A DNA stretch of 64,000 bases from Limnohabitans sp. Lineage in GTDB: Bacteria > Bacteroidota > Bacteroidia > Flavobacteriales > Flavobacteriaceae. Both the position numbers and the translations under genes were made by a program. The notes beneath the pieces are model-generated. The model made no database searches. It was given only the letters and a program-made list of their open reading frames with translations, and was not told where the DNA came from. Shown piece by piece: positions 38,591-47,318 of the stretch. Location: positions 1 through 64,000 of the forward strand of contig JASGCW010000002.1 in NCBI GenBank assembly GCA_030053945.1, given 5' to 3'. Each line of letters opens with the position of its first letter. Positions within the stretch are counted from its first letter, which is position 1.

Positions 38591-39715
38591 ATGGCAACCA
38601 AATTTGAACAAGAAAAAACAGCTCTATCAGAATTACCTATTTTAAAACATTTTGACGAATCAAAAGGTGAAATAGCTTTATCTAAGGACACACTTAAAAA
38701 AGGCGAAAAAGGACTTTTCTGGGCATTAGCTTTAGGGCTTTTAGGAGTAGGAGGATATTTAATTTGGACTTACATTATCCCACCATTATTCACTATGTTA
38801 GGTCAAGCTATCGCGATTTCGGCAGTAGGTGTTTTTCTAGTGTTTCTGGTGATGATGTATCCAGTAATTATGAAATTTTTACGTTTTACCACACGCAATC
38901 TTCATAGAGCGCTTATAAAAAATGACCCTTTTAATGAGTTAGAAGAGCAAAAGCAAAAAATGATCAAAAACCGTGAAGTTTTTAAAACGACTAAAGCAAA
39001 ACTAAAAGGTCTTAAAAACGAAATGGAAATTGAAGCAGGAAAATCTGAAAAAGAAGCCAAAGATTTTCAAGAGCAAGTGTTAAGCTTACAACGCCAATCA
39101 GAAAAACTGAAAAGCGCTATGGACGAAATGATTCGTCAGCACGGAGTAGGTGCAAAAGACACCGATGAATATGTAGCATTACAAAGCGAATTAGCTAGAA
39201 AATTGAGCGACTCACAACGTGTTTCAACACAATATGAACAAAGCAAGACTTTTATTCAAAAATATGGAGTGAGAGCTAATGTTTTAGGTAAAATGGATCG
39301 CAAATTAACGCTTGCAGGTACCGCGATTGATATTAAAATTGCCGATTTTGATGCTACCGTAACTATGCTTCGCAAAGAATACGAATTTGCTAAAAATGCA
39401 AAAGCTGCGACAGAAAGTGCAAAAAATGCGATGATGTTTACTAAAGATTGGGAATTAGAATATGCCCTTGAAGTGGTGACTTCAACCATTGCTCAAGATA
39501 TTGCACGTACTTCGGAAAACTTAATAGATATTGATGCATTAACATCTCAGTATTCTGTAGATAGCGATGAATTGTATTCGAGATTAGATACTTTGGCAGA
39601 CAAAATTAAAACAGGTGATAACACAATTCCTGATTCGACTAAATATACGAGTCCTAATTATAAATTATCAAAAGAGGACAAACAAAACGCTGGTGGTTTC
39701 GGAGATATTTTTTAA
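38591..39715 (+). CDS. Membrane-anchored coiled-coil protein, PspA/ESCRT-III-reminiscent architecture
   Basis: Two TM helices then long helical coiled coil (LKGLKNEMEIEAGKSEKEAKDFQEQVLSLQRQSEKLKSAMDEM). Confidence 0.6.
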   Translation: MATKFEQEKTALSELPILKHFDESKGEIALSKDTLKKGEKGLFWALALGLLGVGGYLIWTYIIPPLFTMLGQAIAISAVGVFLVFLVMMYPVIMKFLRFTTRNLHRALIKNDPFNELEEQKQKMIKNREVFKTTKAKLKGLKNEMEIEAGKSEKEAKDFQEQVLSLQRQSEKLKSAMDEMIRQHGVGAKDTDEYVALQSELARKLSDSQRVSTQYEQSKTFIQKYGVRANVLGKMDRKLTLAGTAIDIKIADFDATVTMLRKEYEFAKNAKAATESAKNAMMFTKDWELEYALEVVTSTIAQDIARTSENLIDIDALTSQYSVDSDELYSRLDTLADKIKTGDNTIPDSTKYTSPNYKLSKEDKQNAGGFGDIF

Positions 39716-39726
39716 TAACTTAGAAA

Positions 39727-41097
39727 ATGAGTAAAATAGATAGAGTTGGAATAACTCCTATAAGGGCATTAGGTTTAAATAGTCATCTTGAAATTGATGA
39801 TTTTAAAACGATTTCTATAAAATATGTTTCCAGTACAATTGATGAAAAAAACATAAACCTAAGTTTCATAGTTAGTCAAACTAATTTAAAAAATTTTTTA
39901 GCAAAAATTTTTGTTGAAGAAATGAACTTCACTAATGAAACTGCAATAAATCAAAAAATAAAATTACAAAATGTAAGAGACCAAAAAGTTATTGTTTCAT
40001 TTGATAAAAATAAAGAGTTTGATAAATATTTTTGGCAAGATAAACCTGTTTTTCAAGCCGTTATTACTTGCGATGGTTTATCAGCTGAGACAGATGAGTT
40101 TGAAATGAAATTTGAGAATGATAAAAAAATAAATTCCAACGAGCCTTTATGTAAAAAAAATAAATGGACAGCAGAAGATTTAAAATTTATTGTCACACAG
40201 TTAAGAAAAATGGATGGAAAACTTTTTCAGTCTCAATATGATGATCAAAATAACCCTATTTATAAAGATAAAGAAGGTAAGTTACACTTCAAAATAAATA
40301 GAACAGATGCACAGAGGTTAAACTATAAGAAGTATCAGATTGAAACTTCTTTTTATGATAGAAATGATGATGTTGATAAAAAACCATTAAAGGATAGGCT
40401 TTTTTTTTATGATTCTGATAAGAATGATGACAGCGTAAATTATAATTTAGATTCAAAATACGCTAATTATGAAGCGTTTGCAAAACAATTAAATCAAGTA
40501 TTTGATGATTATAACATAAAAAAACTGATTCAAAAAATTCACTTTTTGGCACAAATCTATGTTGAAACGAATAGATTTAGAACTACTTTTGAAAATGATC
40601 CAAAAAACACTTATTCGGGAGGAGAGTTTTATAGAGGACGTGGTATGAAGCAAATAACACACGACTATAATTATTTGAACTATTATGATGAAAAAGATGG
40701 TAAAGGAAAAAATTTATTTAAGCTTTATATGAATAATAGAGAAGCAAATAAAGATACAAAAGGTAAAATTATATCTTATGAATCAGTTGTAAATTTTAAC
40801 AAACGAACTGAAAACAAATATATTTCTATTGATGAAATGAAAAAATTCAACGAATTTGTTTTACAAATTTCAACAAGTATTTATTGGGCTTGTGATTCAG
40901 CAGGCTGGTATTGGAATAAGTCAAAGTTAAATGATTTCGCAAATGATGATGAAAATTCAATAATTGTTGTTTCTGCAAAAGTAAATAACCCATCTGCATC
41001 AGATAAGCCAACAGGTAAAGGAATCAATGGTTTAACAGAAAGAAAATTATACTTCGAATTTTTAAAAAAAATCTTTGATTATGAAAATTGTAAATAG
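39727..41097 (+). CDS. GH19-like chitinase/lysozyme-fold protein without signal peptide
   Basis: IHFLAQIYVETNRFRTTFEND...YSGGEFYRGRGMKQITHDYNYLNYY...INGLTERKLYFEFLKK. Confidence 0.72.
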   Translation: MSKIDRVGITPIRALGLNSHLEIDDFKTISIKYVSSTIDEKNINLSFIVSQTNLKNFLAKIFVEEMNFTNETAINQKIKLQNVRDQKVIVSFDKNKEFDKYFWQDKPVFQAVITCDGLSAETDEFEMKFENDKKINSNEPLCKKNKWTAEDLKFIVTQLRKMDGKLFQSQYDDQNNPIYKDKEGKLHFKINRTDAQRLNYKKYQIETSFYDRNDDVDKKPLKDRLFFYDSDKNDDSVNYNLDSKYANYEAFAKQLNQVFDDYNIKKLIQKIHFLAQIYVETNRFRTTFENDPKNTYSGGEFYRGRGMKQITHDYNYLNYYDEKDGKGKNLFKLYMNNREANKDTKGKIISYESVVNFNKRTENKYISIDEMKKFNEFVLQISTSIYWACDSAGWYWNKSKLNDFANDDENSIIVVSAKVNNPSASDKPTGKGINGLTERKLYFEFLKKIFDYENCK

Positions 41098-41812
41098 TAT
41101 TGTTATATTTTTTTTTCTGATACTATTCACTTGTTCAAAAAATAGTTCGAAGAGTTCAAAGGATATTTTAAATTCATCAATATCATATGTAAATTACGAA
41201 GCTGATAGTGTTTTTTATAAAATTGATATAGCTTGCAATGATCAAAAATTATATCGTGATGAAAAATCAAATTTAATTTTTTTAGTTACAAAAGAAGTTT
41301 ATTTTGGCGACAAAAAAATTGGTAATTATAACCAATCTAATTGGTTTAATGAGTTAAAGGAATATTCTAAAAACAGCAACAAACTAGTTTATTTGGTTAC
41401 TAAGGTTAGTATAAAGAAAAATGATGGGGTTTATGATGATATATGGGAGTATAAGAATGAAATAACTATTAATAAAGATGGGTATGGAGTTAATGATCTA
41501 GTAGTAAGTTTGGGTGATTCATATGCAGAATTTAACAAAAAATTGCAAAGCCGATTGAATATCAATTTCAAAACTAAAAATTCTGATAATGGTTATAAAC
41601 AGTACACTTTAAATTATATAAATAAAAATGGTCAATGGCTATTAGTTTCTAGAGAAAGGATATGCACAATTTCTAATGATATTAACAATGAGCAAATAGG
41701 TTATTGTGTTGATACTATAAATTATAAATGCAAAATTACAGAAAAAAAATTTTATTTAACTAATGATGATCTTTTTAACTTAGGTAATGAAATATGTAAT
41801 GGGGAGAAATAA
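41081..41812 (+). CDS. Predicted lipoprotein, candidate immunity protein
   Basis: MKIVNSIVIFFFLILFTCSKNSS lipobox; ATG at 41081 overlaps GH19 stop by 17 bp. Confidence 0.65.
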   Translation: MKIVNSIVIFFFLILFTCSKNSSKSSKDILNSSISYVNYEADSVFYKIDIACNDQKLYRDEKSNLIFLVTKEVYFGDKKIGNYNQSNWFNELKEYSKNSNKLVYLVTKVSIKKNDGVYDDIWEYKNEITINKDGYGVNDLVVSLGDSYAEFNKKLQSRLNINFKTKNSDNGYKQYTLNYINKNGQWLLVSRERICTISNDINNEQIGYCVDTINYKCKITEKKFYLTNDDLFNLGNEICNGEK

Positions 41813-41877
41813 AATAAATAGTTGAATATAAATTGATTTAATAAAGAAACCAAACAGAATAATAATAATAACAAACA

Positions 41878-43692
41878 ATGGGAAAAATTTTAAGAACAAG
41901 TAAACTTACTACATTTTCTGAACTATTAATAGTAGCTGTAGGTATAGGAGGTATTTTAGGTGGAATTTATTGGCTTTCACCTGGATTAAGAACATCTGTT
42001 TCAAAGCAATTATCAGGTATTGAATTGAATAATACTGATGTGAATAATGTGACTAATGCTGATAAATTAGAATTGCCTTCTAAGGAAGTTTCTACTGAAG
42101 TGAGTGGTAAACCATTAGTGCGTATTGCGGGTTATGCTTGGAATGCACAATCAGGGATGATTGTTGCTAATGGTGGTCCTAAAACGACTAAAGGTTCGTT
42201 AATGGAAAAAAACGGTGTAAACCTTCAAATTATTCGTCAAGACTGGTTATCTGAAATACGTAATATGCAGATGAAATTTATCGAAGAATTTGACAAAGGA
42301 CAACAATATCCTTCTTCAGATAAAAGTGCCTTTGCGGTAATGATTATGGGTGATGGTGCACCTTTCTATATTAGCTCAGTACAAAAAGCATTAAACGAAA
42401 AATATGGCCAAGACAAATACCACGTACAAGTTATGGGTGCAGTGGGTATGAGTTATGGTGAAGACAAATTGATAGGCCCACAAGCTTGGAAAACAGACCC
42501 TAAAACTATGAAAGGTGCTTTGATTTCGGCAGTATTAGGTGATGGTGATTGGGTAACTACTGTAAACTATTGTTTTGCAAATGGTTTGAAAGTTAATCCT
42601 GACCCAGCCACTTATGATGCTGACGCGGTAAATATTTATCCTTCTGAAAATGATGACTATATGAAATCGGCTGAGGAATTAATCAAGTCGCAAACTACAG
42701 GATGGACAGTATCTTTAAAAGAAGTAAATAATGGTAAGTTAACAGGAAAATCAATCAATCATAAAATTGATGGTTGTGCTACTTGGACACCAGGGGATAA
42801 AACGGTTTTTGATAAATTATCAGGATTTGTAGATATTGTTTCAACTAAAGAATTTAACAACCAAATGCCAACAGTAGTAATTGGGGTTAAAGAATGGGCT
42901 GAAAAAAATCAAGAAATTGTTTCTAACATCTTGAAATCGGCTTTAACAGCTTCTAACCAAATGAAAAATTTTGAAGAGTGGAAAGTTAGAGCTTCAGAAG
43001 CTGTGGCAGATACGTATCAAATTGAAAATGCTGACTATTGGTACAAAATGTTCAAAGGTCAACAAGGAACTAAAAATGGTTTAACGTACAATATGGGTGG
43101 CTCAAAAGTATTGAATTATGCAGATGCTATGCAATACTTTGGTATTTCTGATGGTGTAAATCGTTATAAGTCGGTATATAATGCAGTGGGTACTTATTTG
43201 AAAGATTTGAACCCGTTCGGATTTAATGAGAATGTTGGTAAAGTAGTACCGTATGAAGAAGCAGTAAATTTATTCTTCCTAAAAAACATCAACGATATTG
43301 AAACAACTGCTGCTGATAAAGCCGATTATACAAAACAATCGACAGAAATTATGGCATCAGGAGAATGGAAAATTAATTTCGCAACAGGTAGTTCTTCAAT
43401 CCAAGGAAATTCAACTAAAGATCTTGAGAAAATTTACAACTTGTTAATCCAAGCTGAAAATTCAAAATTAACTGTGGTAGGACATACAGATAATGTAGGT
43501 AATCCTGATACTAATTTACAATTATCTAAAGGTAGAGCACAAGCAGTGGTTGACTATCTAAAGAAGAAAGGTATTCCAGAAAATCGTTTCCAAATGATTG
43601 ATGGTAAAGGTTCAAACGAGCCTGTGGGCGATAATAATACAGCGGCTGGTAAAGCTCAAAACCGCCGTGTGGTTATCACGTTCTTGAAATAA
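41878..43692 (+). CDS. Periplasmic substrate-binding-like protein fused to C-terminal OmpA peptidoglycan-binding domain
   Basis: N-terminal TM anchor (LLIVAVGIGGILGGIYWL); SBP-like core; C-term INFATGSSSIQ...LTVVGHTDNVGNPDTNLQLSKGRAQAVVDYL...NRRVVITF. Confidence 0.85.
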   Translation: MGKILRTSKLTTFSELLIVAVGIGGILGGIYWLSPGLRTSVSKQLSGIELNNTDVNNVTNADKLELPSKEVSTEVSGKPLVRIAGYAWNAQSGMIVANGGPKTTKGSLMEKNGVNLQIIRQDWLSEIRNMQMKFIEEFDKGQQYPSSDKSAFAVMIMGDGAPFYISSVQKALNEKYGQDKYHVQVMGAVGMSYGEDKLIGPQAWKTDPKTMKGALISAVLGDGDWVTTVNYCFANGLKVNPDPATYDADAVNIYPSENDDYMKSAEELIKSQTTGWTVSLKEVNNGKLTGKSINHKIDGCATWTPGDKTVFDKLSGFVDIVSTKEFNNQMPTVVIGVKEWAEKNQEIVSNILKSALTASNQMKNFEEWKVRASEAVADTYQIENADYWYKMFKGQQGTKNGLTYNMGGSKVLNYADAMQYFGISDGVNRYKSVYNAVGTYLKDLNPFGFNENVGKVVPYEEAVNLFFLKNINDIETTAADKADYTKQSTEIMASGEWKINFATGSSSIQGNSTKDLEKIYNLLIQAENSKLTVVGHTDNVGNPDTNLQLSKGRAQAVVDYLKKKGIPENRFQMIDGKGSNEPVGDNNTAAGKAQNRRVVITFLK

Positions 43693-43703
43693 TAATCTAT
43701 AAT

Positions 43704-43738
43704 TTAAGGCTATCCAAAAAAGATAGCCTTAACTTTTT
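43704..43738. terminator. Terminator hairpin
   Basis: aaggctatc-caaaaaa-gatagccttaacttttt. Confidence 0.6.
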
Positions 43739-43742
43739 CTAT

Positions 43743-44303
43743 ATGGAAGAAAACAATTTTGCAATTAATGAACTTCAAGATTTATGGCATTATGTAAGTA
43801 TTTTGCATAACGGTCAAACTTATGGGGGTCAAAACAAGGGGCAAAAAATTGAATATATAAATCATATTGCTAGTGTAGTTTTTGAAATAATTAATGCTTC
43901 GAAACATACTAATAATTTTGATTTTCCTTTGGCTATAAAATGTGCATTTCTTCACGATACTATAGAAGATACAAGTGTTTCTTTTGAAGATATTGAATAT
44001 AAGTTTGGGAAACTTGTTGCCAAAGGGGTTTCGGCTTTGACGAAAAACAAAGATTTGGCAAAAGAAGTTCAAATGATAGATAGTTTGGAAAGAATTAAAT
44101 TACAGCCAAAAGAAATTTGGGCGGTAAAGATGGCTGATAGAATATGCAATTTATATGCACCACCATATTATTGGAATAAGGATAAAAAAGAAAAATATTT
44201 AGAAGAAGCTAAAATTATTTACAGTCATTTAAGTCAAGGTAATGAGTTTTTAGCCAAAAGATTAGCTGAAAAAATAGATAACTATATTAAAAACATTAAT
44301 TAA
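43743..44303 (+). CDS. Stand-alone HD hydrolase, RelA/SpoT-HD/Mesh1-like
   Basis: KCAFLHDTIEDTSVSFEDIEYKFGKLVAKGVSALTKNK; 186 aa, no synthetase domain. Confidence 0.75.
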   Translation: MEENNFAINELQDLWHYVSILHNGQTYGGQNKGQKIEYINHIASVVFEIINASKHTNNFDFPLAIKCAFLHDTIEDTSVSFEDIEYKFGKLVAKGVSALTKNKDLAKEVQMIDSLERIKLQPKEIWAVKMADRICNLYAPPYYWNKDKKEKYLEEAKIIYSHLSQGNEFLAKRLAEKIDNYIKNIN

Positions 44304-44309
44304 TTCTAA

Positions 44310-45077
44310 ATGAAATTAATCACACCTTTTGAAAAAATAGCAAAGTCACAACGAACCTTAATTCTGGTGGGTTGGATAGTATTATTGTTACTCATTTGGT
44401 TCTTAGGAACTATGGGTGAGAAACACCTTTTTCCTTCACCAGCACAAGTAATCACAGGGCTTTCGCAATTGTATAGCGAAGGATTGGTAGTACATATATT
44501 TAGTTCATTGGCATTATGTTTTATGTCAATTTTCATTGCCATTGTACTGTCAATGTTTTTTGCTTATACTTTCCCTATTCCGCTGATGAAACCCGTTTCT
44601 GAGTTTATTACAAAACTTCGATTTTTACCTTTTACAGGAATTTCGTTTTATATTACAATGGTTATCCACGAAGCTAGAAATATGCAAATATGGATAATGG
44701 TTATTTTCTTGACTACTTTTTTAACCACATCTTTAATTTCGGTAGTTTCATCAATTCCGCAAGAAGAATTTGATCACGCTAAAACTTTGAAATGTTCTCG
44801 ATGGGAGATATTATGGCAAGTAATCATTTTAGGAAGAGTGGATTATGTTATTGATGTTATACGTCAAAATCTTGCAATTACTTGGATGATGTTAGTGACT
44901 GTTGAATCTATCGTTGTGGCATCAGGCGGACTTGGATTTTTAATTAAAAATTCCGACAAGTTTATGAACCACGGAAGAATAATCGCTTTGCAATTAATCA
45001 TATTATTGATAGGGTTATTTTTAGATTGGGCAATCAATTTTTTACGTAAAGCATTATTTAGATATTCAACGATTTAG
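44310..45077 (+). CDS. ABC transporter permease (NitT/TauT-type)
   Basis: HLFPSPAQVITGLSQLY; EEFDHAKTLKCSRWEILWQVIILGRVDYVIDVIRQNLAITWMMLVTVESI. Confidence 0.88.
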   Translation: MKLITPFEKIAKSQRTLILVGWIVLLLLIWFLGTMGEKHLFPSPAQVITGLSQLYSEGLVVHIFSSLALCFMSIFIAIVLSMFFAYTFPIPLMKPVSEFITKLRFLPFTGISFYITMVIHEARNMQIWIMVIFLTTFLTTSLISVVSSIPQEEFDHAKTLKCSRWEILWQVIILGRVDYVIDVIRQNLAITWMMLVTVESIVVASGGLGFLIKNSDKFMNHGRIIALQLIILLIGLFLDWAINFLRKALFRYSTI

Positions 45078-45081
45078 TATA

Positions 45082-45903
45082 ATGGCAAAAAGTAAAACGA
45101 TACAAGTAAAGGAATCGGAAATACTAGTAATTAGTGAAAATGAAACGGATTTTATTAGTTTAACTGATTTGACCAAAACATTTAAGGAAGGTAGCAGTTT
45201 AATTGGAAAATGGATAACTAATAAAAATACACTAGAATATTTAGGTGTCTGGGAAAAAATAAATAATCTTAATTTTAATTACCCCGAATTCGGGGTAATT
45301 GAACTTGAAGCAGGAACCAATAGATTCATAATGTCTGTTGGACAGTGGCAAGAAAGAACGAAAGCAATTGGTTTTATTGTAAAATCAGGTCGCTACGGTG
45401 GAACTTATGCTCATAAAGATATTGCATTTCATTTTGCAATGTGGTTAAGTCCTGAATTCCAAATATATCTTGTTAATGAATTTCAACGTTTAAAAAATGA
45501 AGAGAATAATCAATTAAAGTTAGAATGGAATTTACAGCGAACACTTGCTAAGATTAATTATACAATTCATACGGATGCAATAAAACAAAATTTGATTCCT
45601 CAAAAAATTACTAATAAGCAAGCCAGTTATGTTTATGCTAGTGAAGCGGATTTATTAAACGTTGCTTTATTTGGAGTAACTGCTTCGGAGTGGAAAATGA
45701 ATCATACTAGTAAAAAAAATGAAAATATTAGAGATTATGCTAGTTTAGAACAGTTAGTAGTTTTAAGTAATATGGAAAGTATAAATGCATTACTTATTAG
45801 ACAAGGATTATCACAAAGTGAAAGATTAATTGAACTTAATAGAGTTGCAATAACTCAAATGAAATCTTTGATTGATTTAAAATCAATTCAAAAATTGAAG
45901 TAA
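45082..45903 (+). CDS. KilA-N domain protein
   Basis: NYPEFGVIELEAGTNRFIMSVGQWQERTKAIGFIVKSGRYGGTYAHKDIAFHFAMWLSPEFQIYLVNEFQRLK. Confidence 0.85.
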   Translation: MAKSKTIQVKESEILVISENETDFISLTDLTKTFKEGSSLIGKWITNKNTLEYLGVWEKINNLNFNYPEFGVIELEAGTNRFIMSVGQWQERTKAIGFIVKSGRYGGTYAHKDIAFHFAMWLSPEFQIYLVNEFQRLKNEENNQLKLEWNLQRTLAKINYTIHTDAIKQNLIPQKITNKQASYVYASEADLLNVALFGVTASEWKMNHTSKKNENIRDYASLEQLVVLSNMESINALLIRQGLSQSERLIELNRVAITQMKSLIDLKSIQKLK

Positions 45904-45926
45904 AACTTATAACATAATTTACAAAT

Positions 45927-46757
45927 ATGGACTTTCATTTTAAAGAAACCTTACTATATATAGAAAATTTGAGCGTAGCTTATGATGGTGTAACCATTAT
46001 AAAAGACATATCTTTAATTGAAAAAGATGTGGTACGTCAAGGAAAAGATAATACAGGGCAAATTATTGCTATTGTAGGTCGCTCTGGTCGTGGAAAATCT
46101 ACTTTTTTCAAATCACTTACGGGATTAGTAAAACCAGCTATAGGAAAAATTTTAATCAAAGACTTTGAAAGTAGTGAAGCAAATTCAGCAAGACCTGTAA
46201 ACGAGGGCGATATTGGTTTTGTAGATCAAAAATATACCTTGTTTCGTCATAAAACAGTAAAACAAACTTTAGAGTTTGCATTACGTAAAACCAATTTGTC
46301 AGCAACAGATAAAGAAGTAAAAATCAATGAATACCTTCATAAGTGGGGACTTGAAGCGTGTACAGATAAATATCCAAATGAACTTTCAGGAGGACAAAGA
46401 CAGCGAACCGCAATTATTGAGCAGTTATTTTCTTCTGATAAATTTATCGTAATGGACGAACCTTTTTCGGGGTTAGATGTTGGAAATATAGAAGAAGTAA
46501 AAAAATCATTTGAACTATTAAGTGATGAGTCCGAATACAATACGGTTTTGTTTTCCACACACGATATTGAATTAGCAATTGAATTAGCTCAAGTTATTTA
46601 TGTAATTGGACATCCAACTCTAAATGGCGAAAAGAAAAATTATGGAACTATCGTTGCAAAATATGATTTACGTGAAATGGGGCTTGCTTGGAAACCTTAT
46701 GGTGAAAATCACGAAAAACTGTATAAAGAGGTTGTGCAAGTAATGATGCAATCGTAA
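45927..46757 (+). CDS. ABC transporter ATP-binding protein
   Basis: IVGRSGRGKSTFFKSLTGL Walker A; ELSGGQRQRTAIIEQLFSSDKFIVMDEPFSGLD. Confidence 0.9.
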   Translation: MDFHFKETLLYIENLSVAYDGVTIIKDISLIEKDVVRQGKDNTGQIIAIVGRSGRGKSTFFKSLTGLVKPAIGKILIKDFESSEANSARPVNEGDIGFVDQKYTLFRHKTVKQTLEFALRKTNLSATDKEVKINEYLHKWGLEACTDKYPNELSGGQRQRTAIIEQLFSSDKFIVMDEPFSGLDVGNIEEVKKSFELLSDESEYNTVLFSTHDIELAIELAQVIYVIGHPTLNGEKKNYGTIVAKYDLREMGLAWKPYGENHEKLYKEVVQVMMQS

Positions 46758-47281
46758 TGAAAGAATATGTTATTGCAATTGGAGTTTTTTCTGGAGTCTT
46801 TTTGTTGTTTTTTTCAAGTTTAATTATTTCACGAACTTTATTAAATGATTATTTGATATATAGTACCGTTTTAATAGTAGGACTAGTTGTATCAGTAATT
46901 TATATTTTTTATAACAAACAAAAAATAATAGACACAAATGAGTTTATATATATACCTATAAGAAGTACTTTAGGTCTAGGTTCAATATCAGTTTTTTTAT
47001 TTTTATGGATAAATTTTTTTTTGAGAGAGAAAAGAATCCAAATCATACAATTACCCGTTAAAGAATATTACCTTAAGAAAATTAATTCTGGAGGTAGATA
47101 TTCCAATAAGGTAAGTATAAGAAGTGGATTTGTGGTGGAATATTACAAATTAAATAAAGATATTGTATTGGATTCTCATATGAATGATTCTATAGCCATT
47201 TCTATAAAATTTATTGAAATTGAAAAAAGCAAAGGTTTTTTTGGAATTGATATTATAGAGAAAATGAATTTGAAATATTGA
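46757..47281 (+). CDS. Multi-TM membrane protein of unknown function
   Basis: Three hydrophobic segments then soluble tail; ATGA overlap with ABC ATPase. Confidence 0.6.
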   Translation: MKEYVIAIGVFSGVFLLFFSSLIISRTLLNDYLIYSTVLIVGLVVSVIYIFYNKQKIIDTNEFIYIPIRSTLGLGSISVFLFLWINFFLREKRIQIIQLPVKEYYLKKINSGGRYSNKVSIRSGFVVEYYKLNKDIVLDSHMNDSIAISIKFIEIEKSKGFFGIDIIEKMNLKY

Positions 47282-47318
47282 ATTTTAGAAAACACTTGTC
47301 TAATTCCATTTATAAAAA

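Noticed and set aside
45277-45300. Perfect 24-bp palindrome AATTACCCCGAATTCGGGGTAATT inside the KilA-N gene
   Set aside because: It encodes NYPEFGVI, which looks like a conserved KilA-N segment, so the symmetry is best explained by codon coincidence rather than an operator
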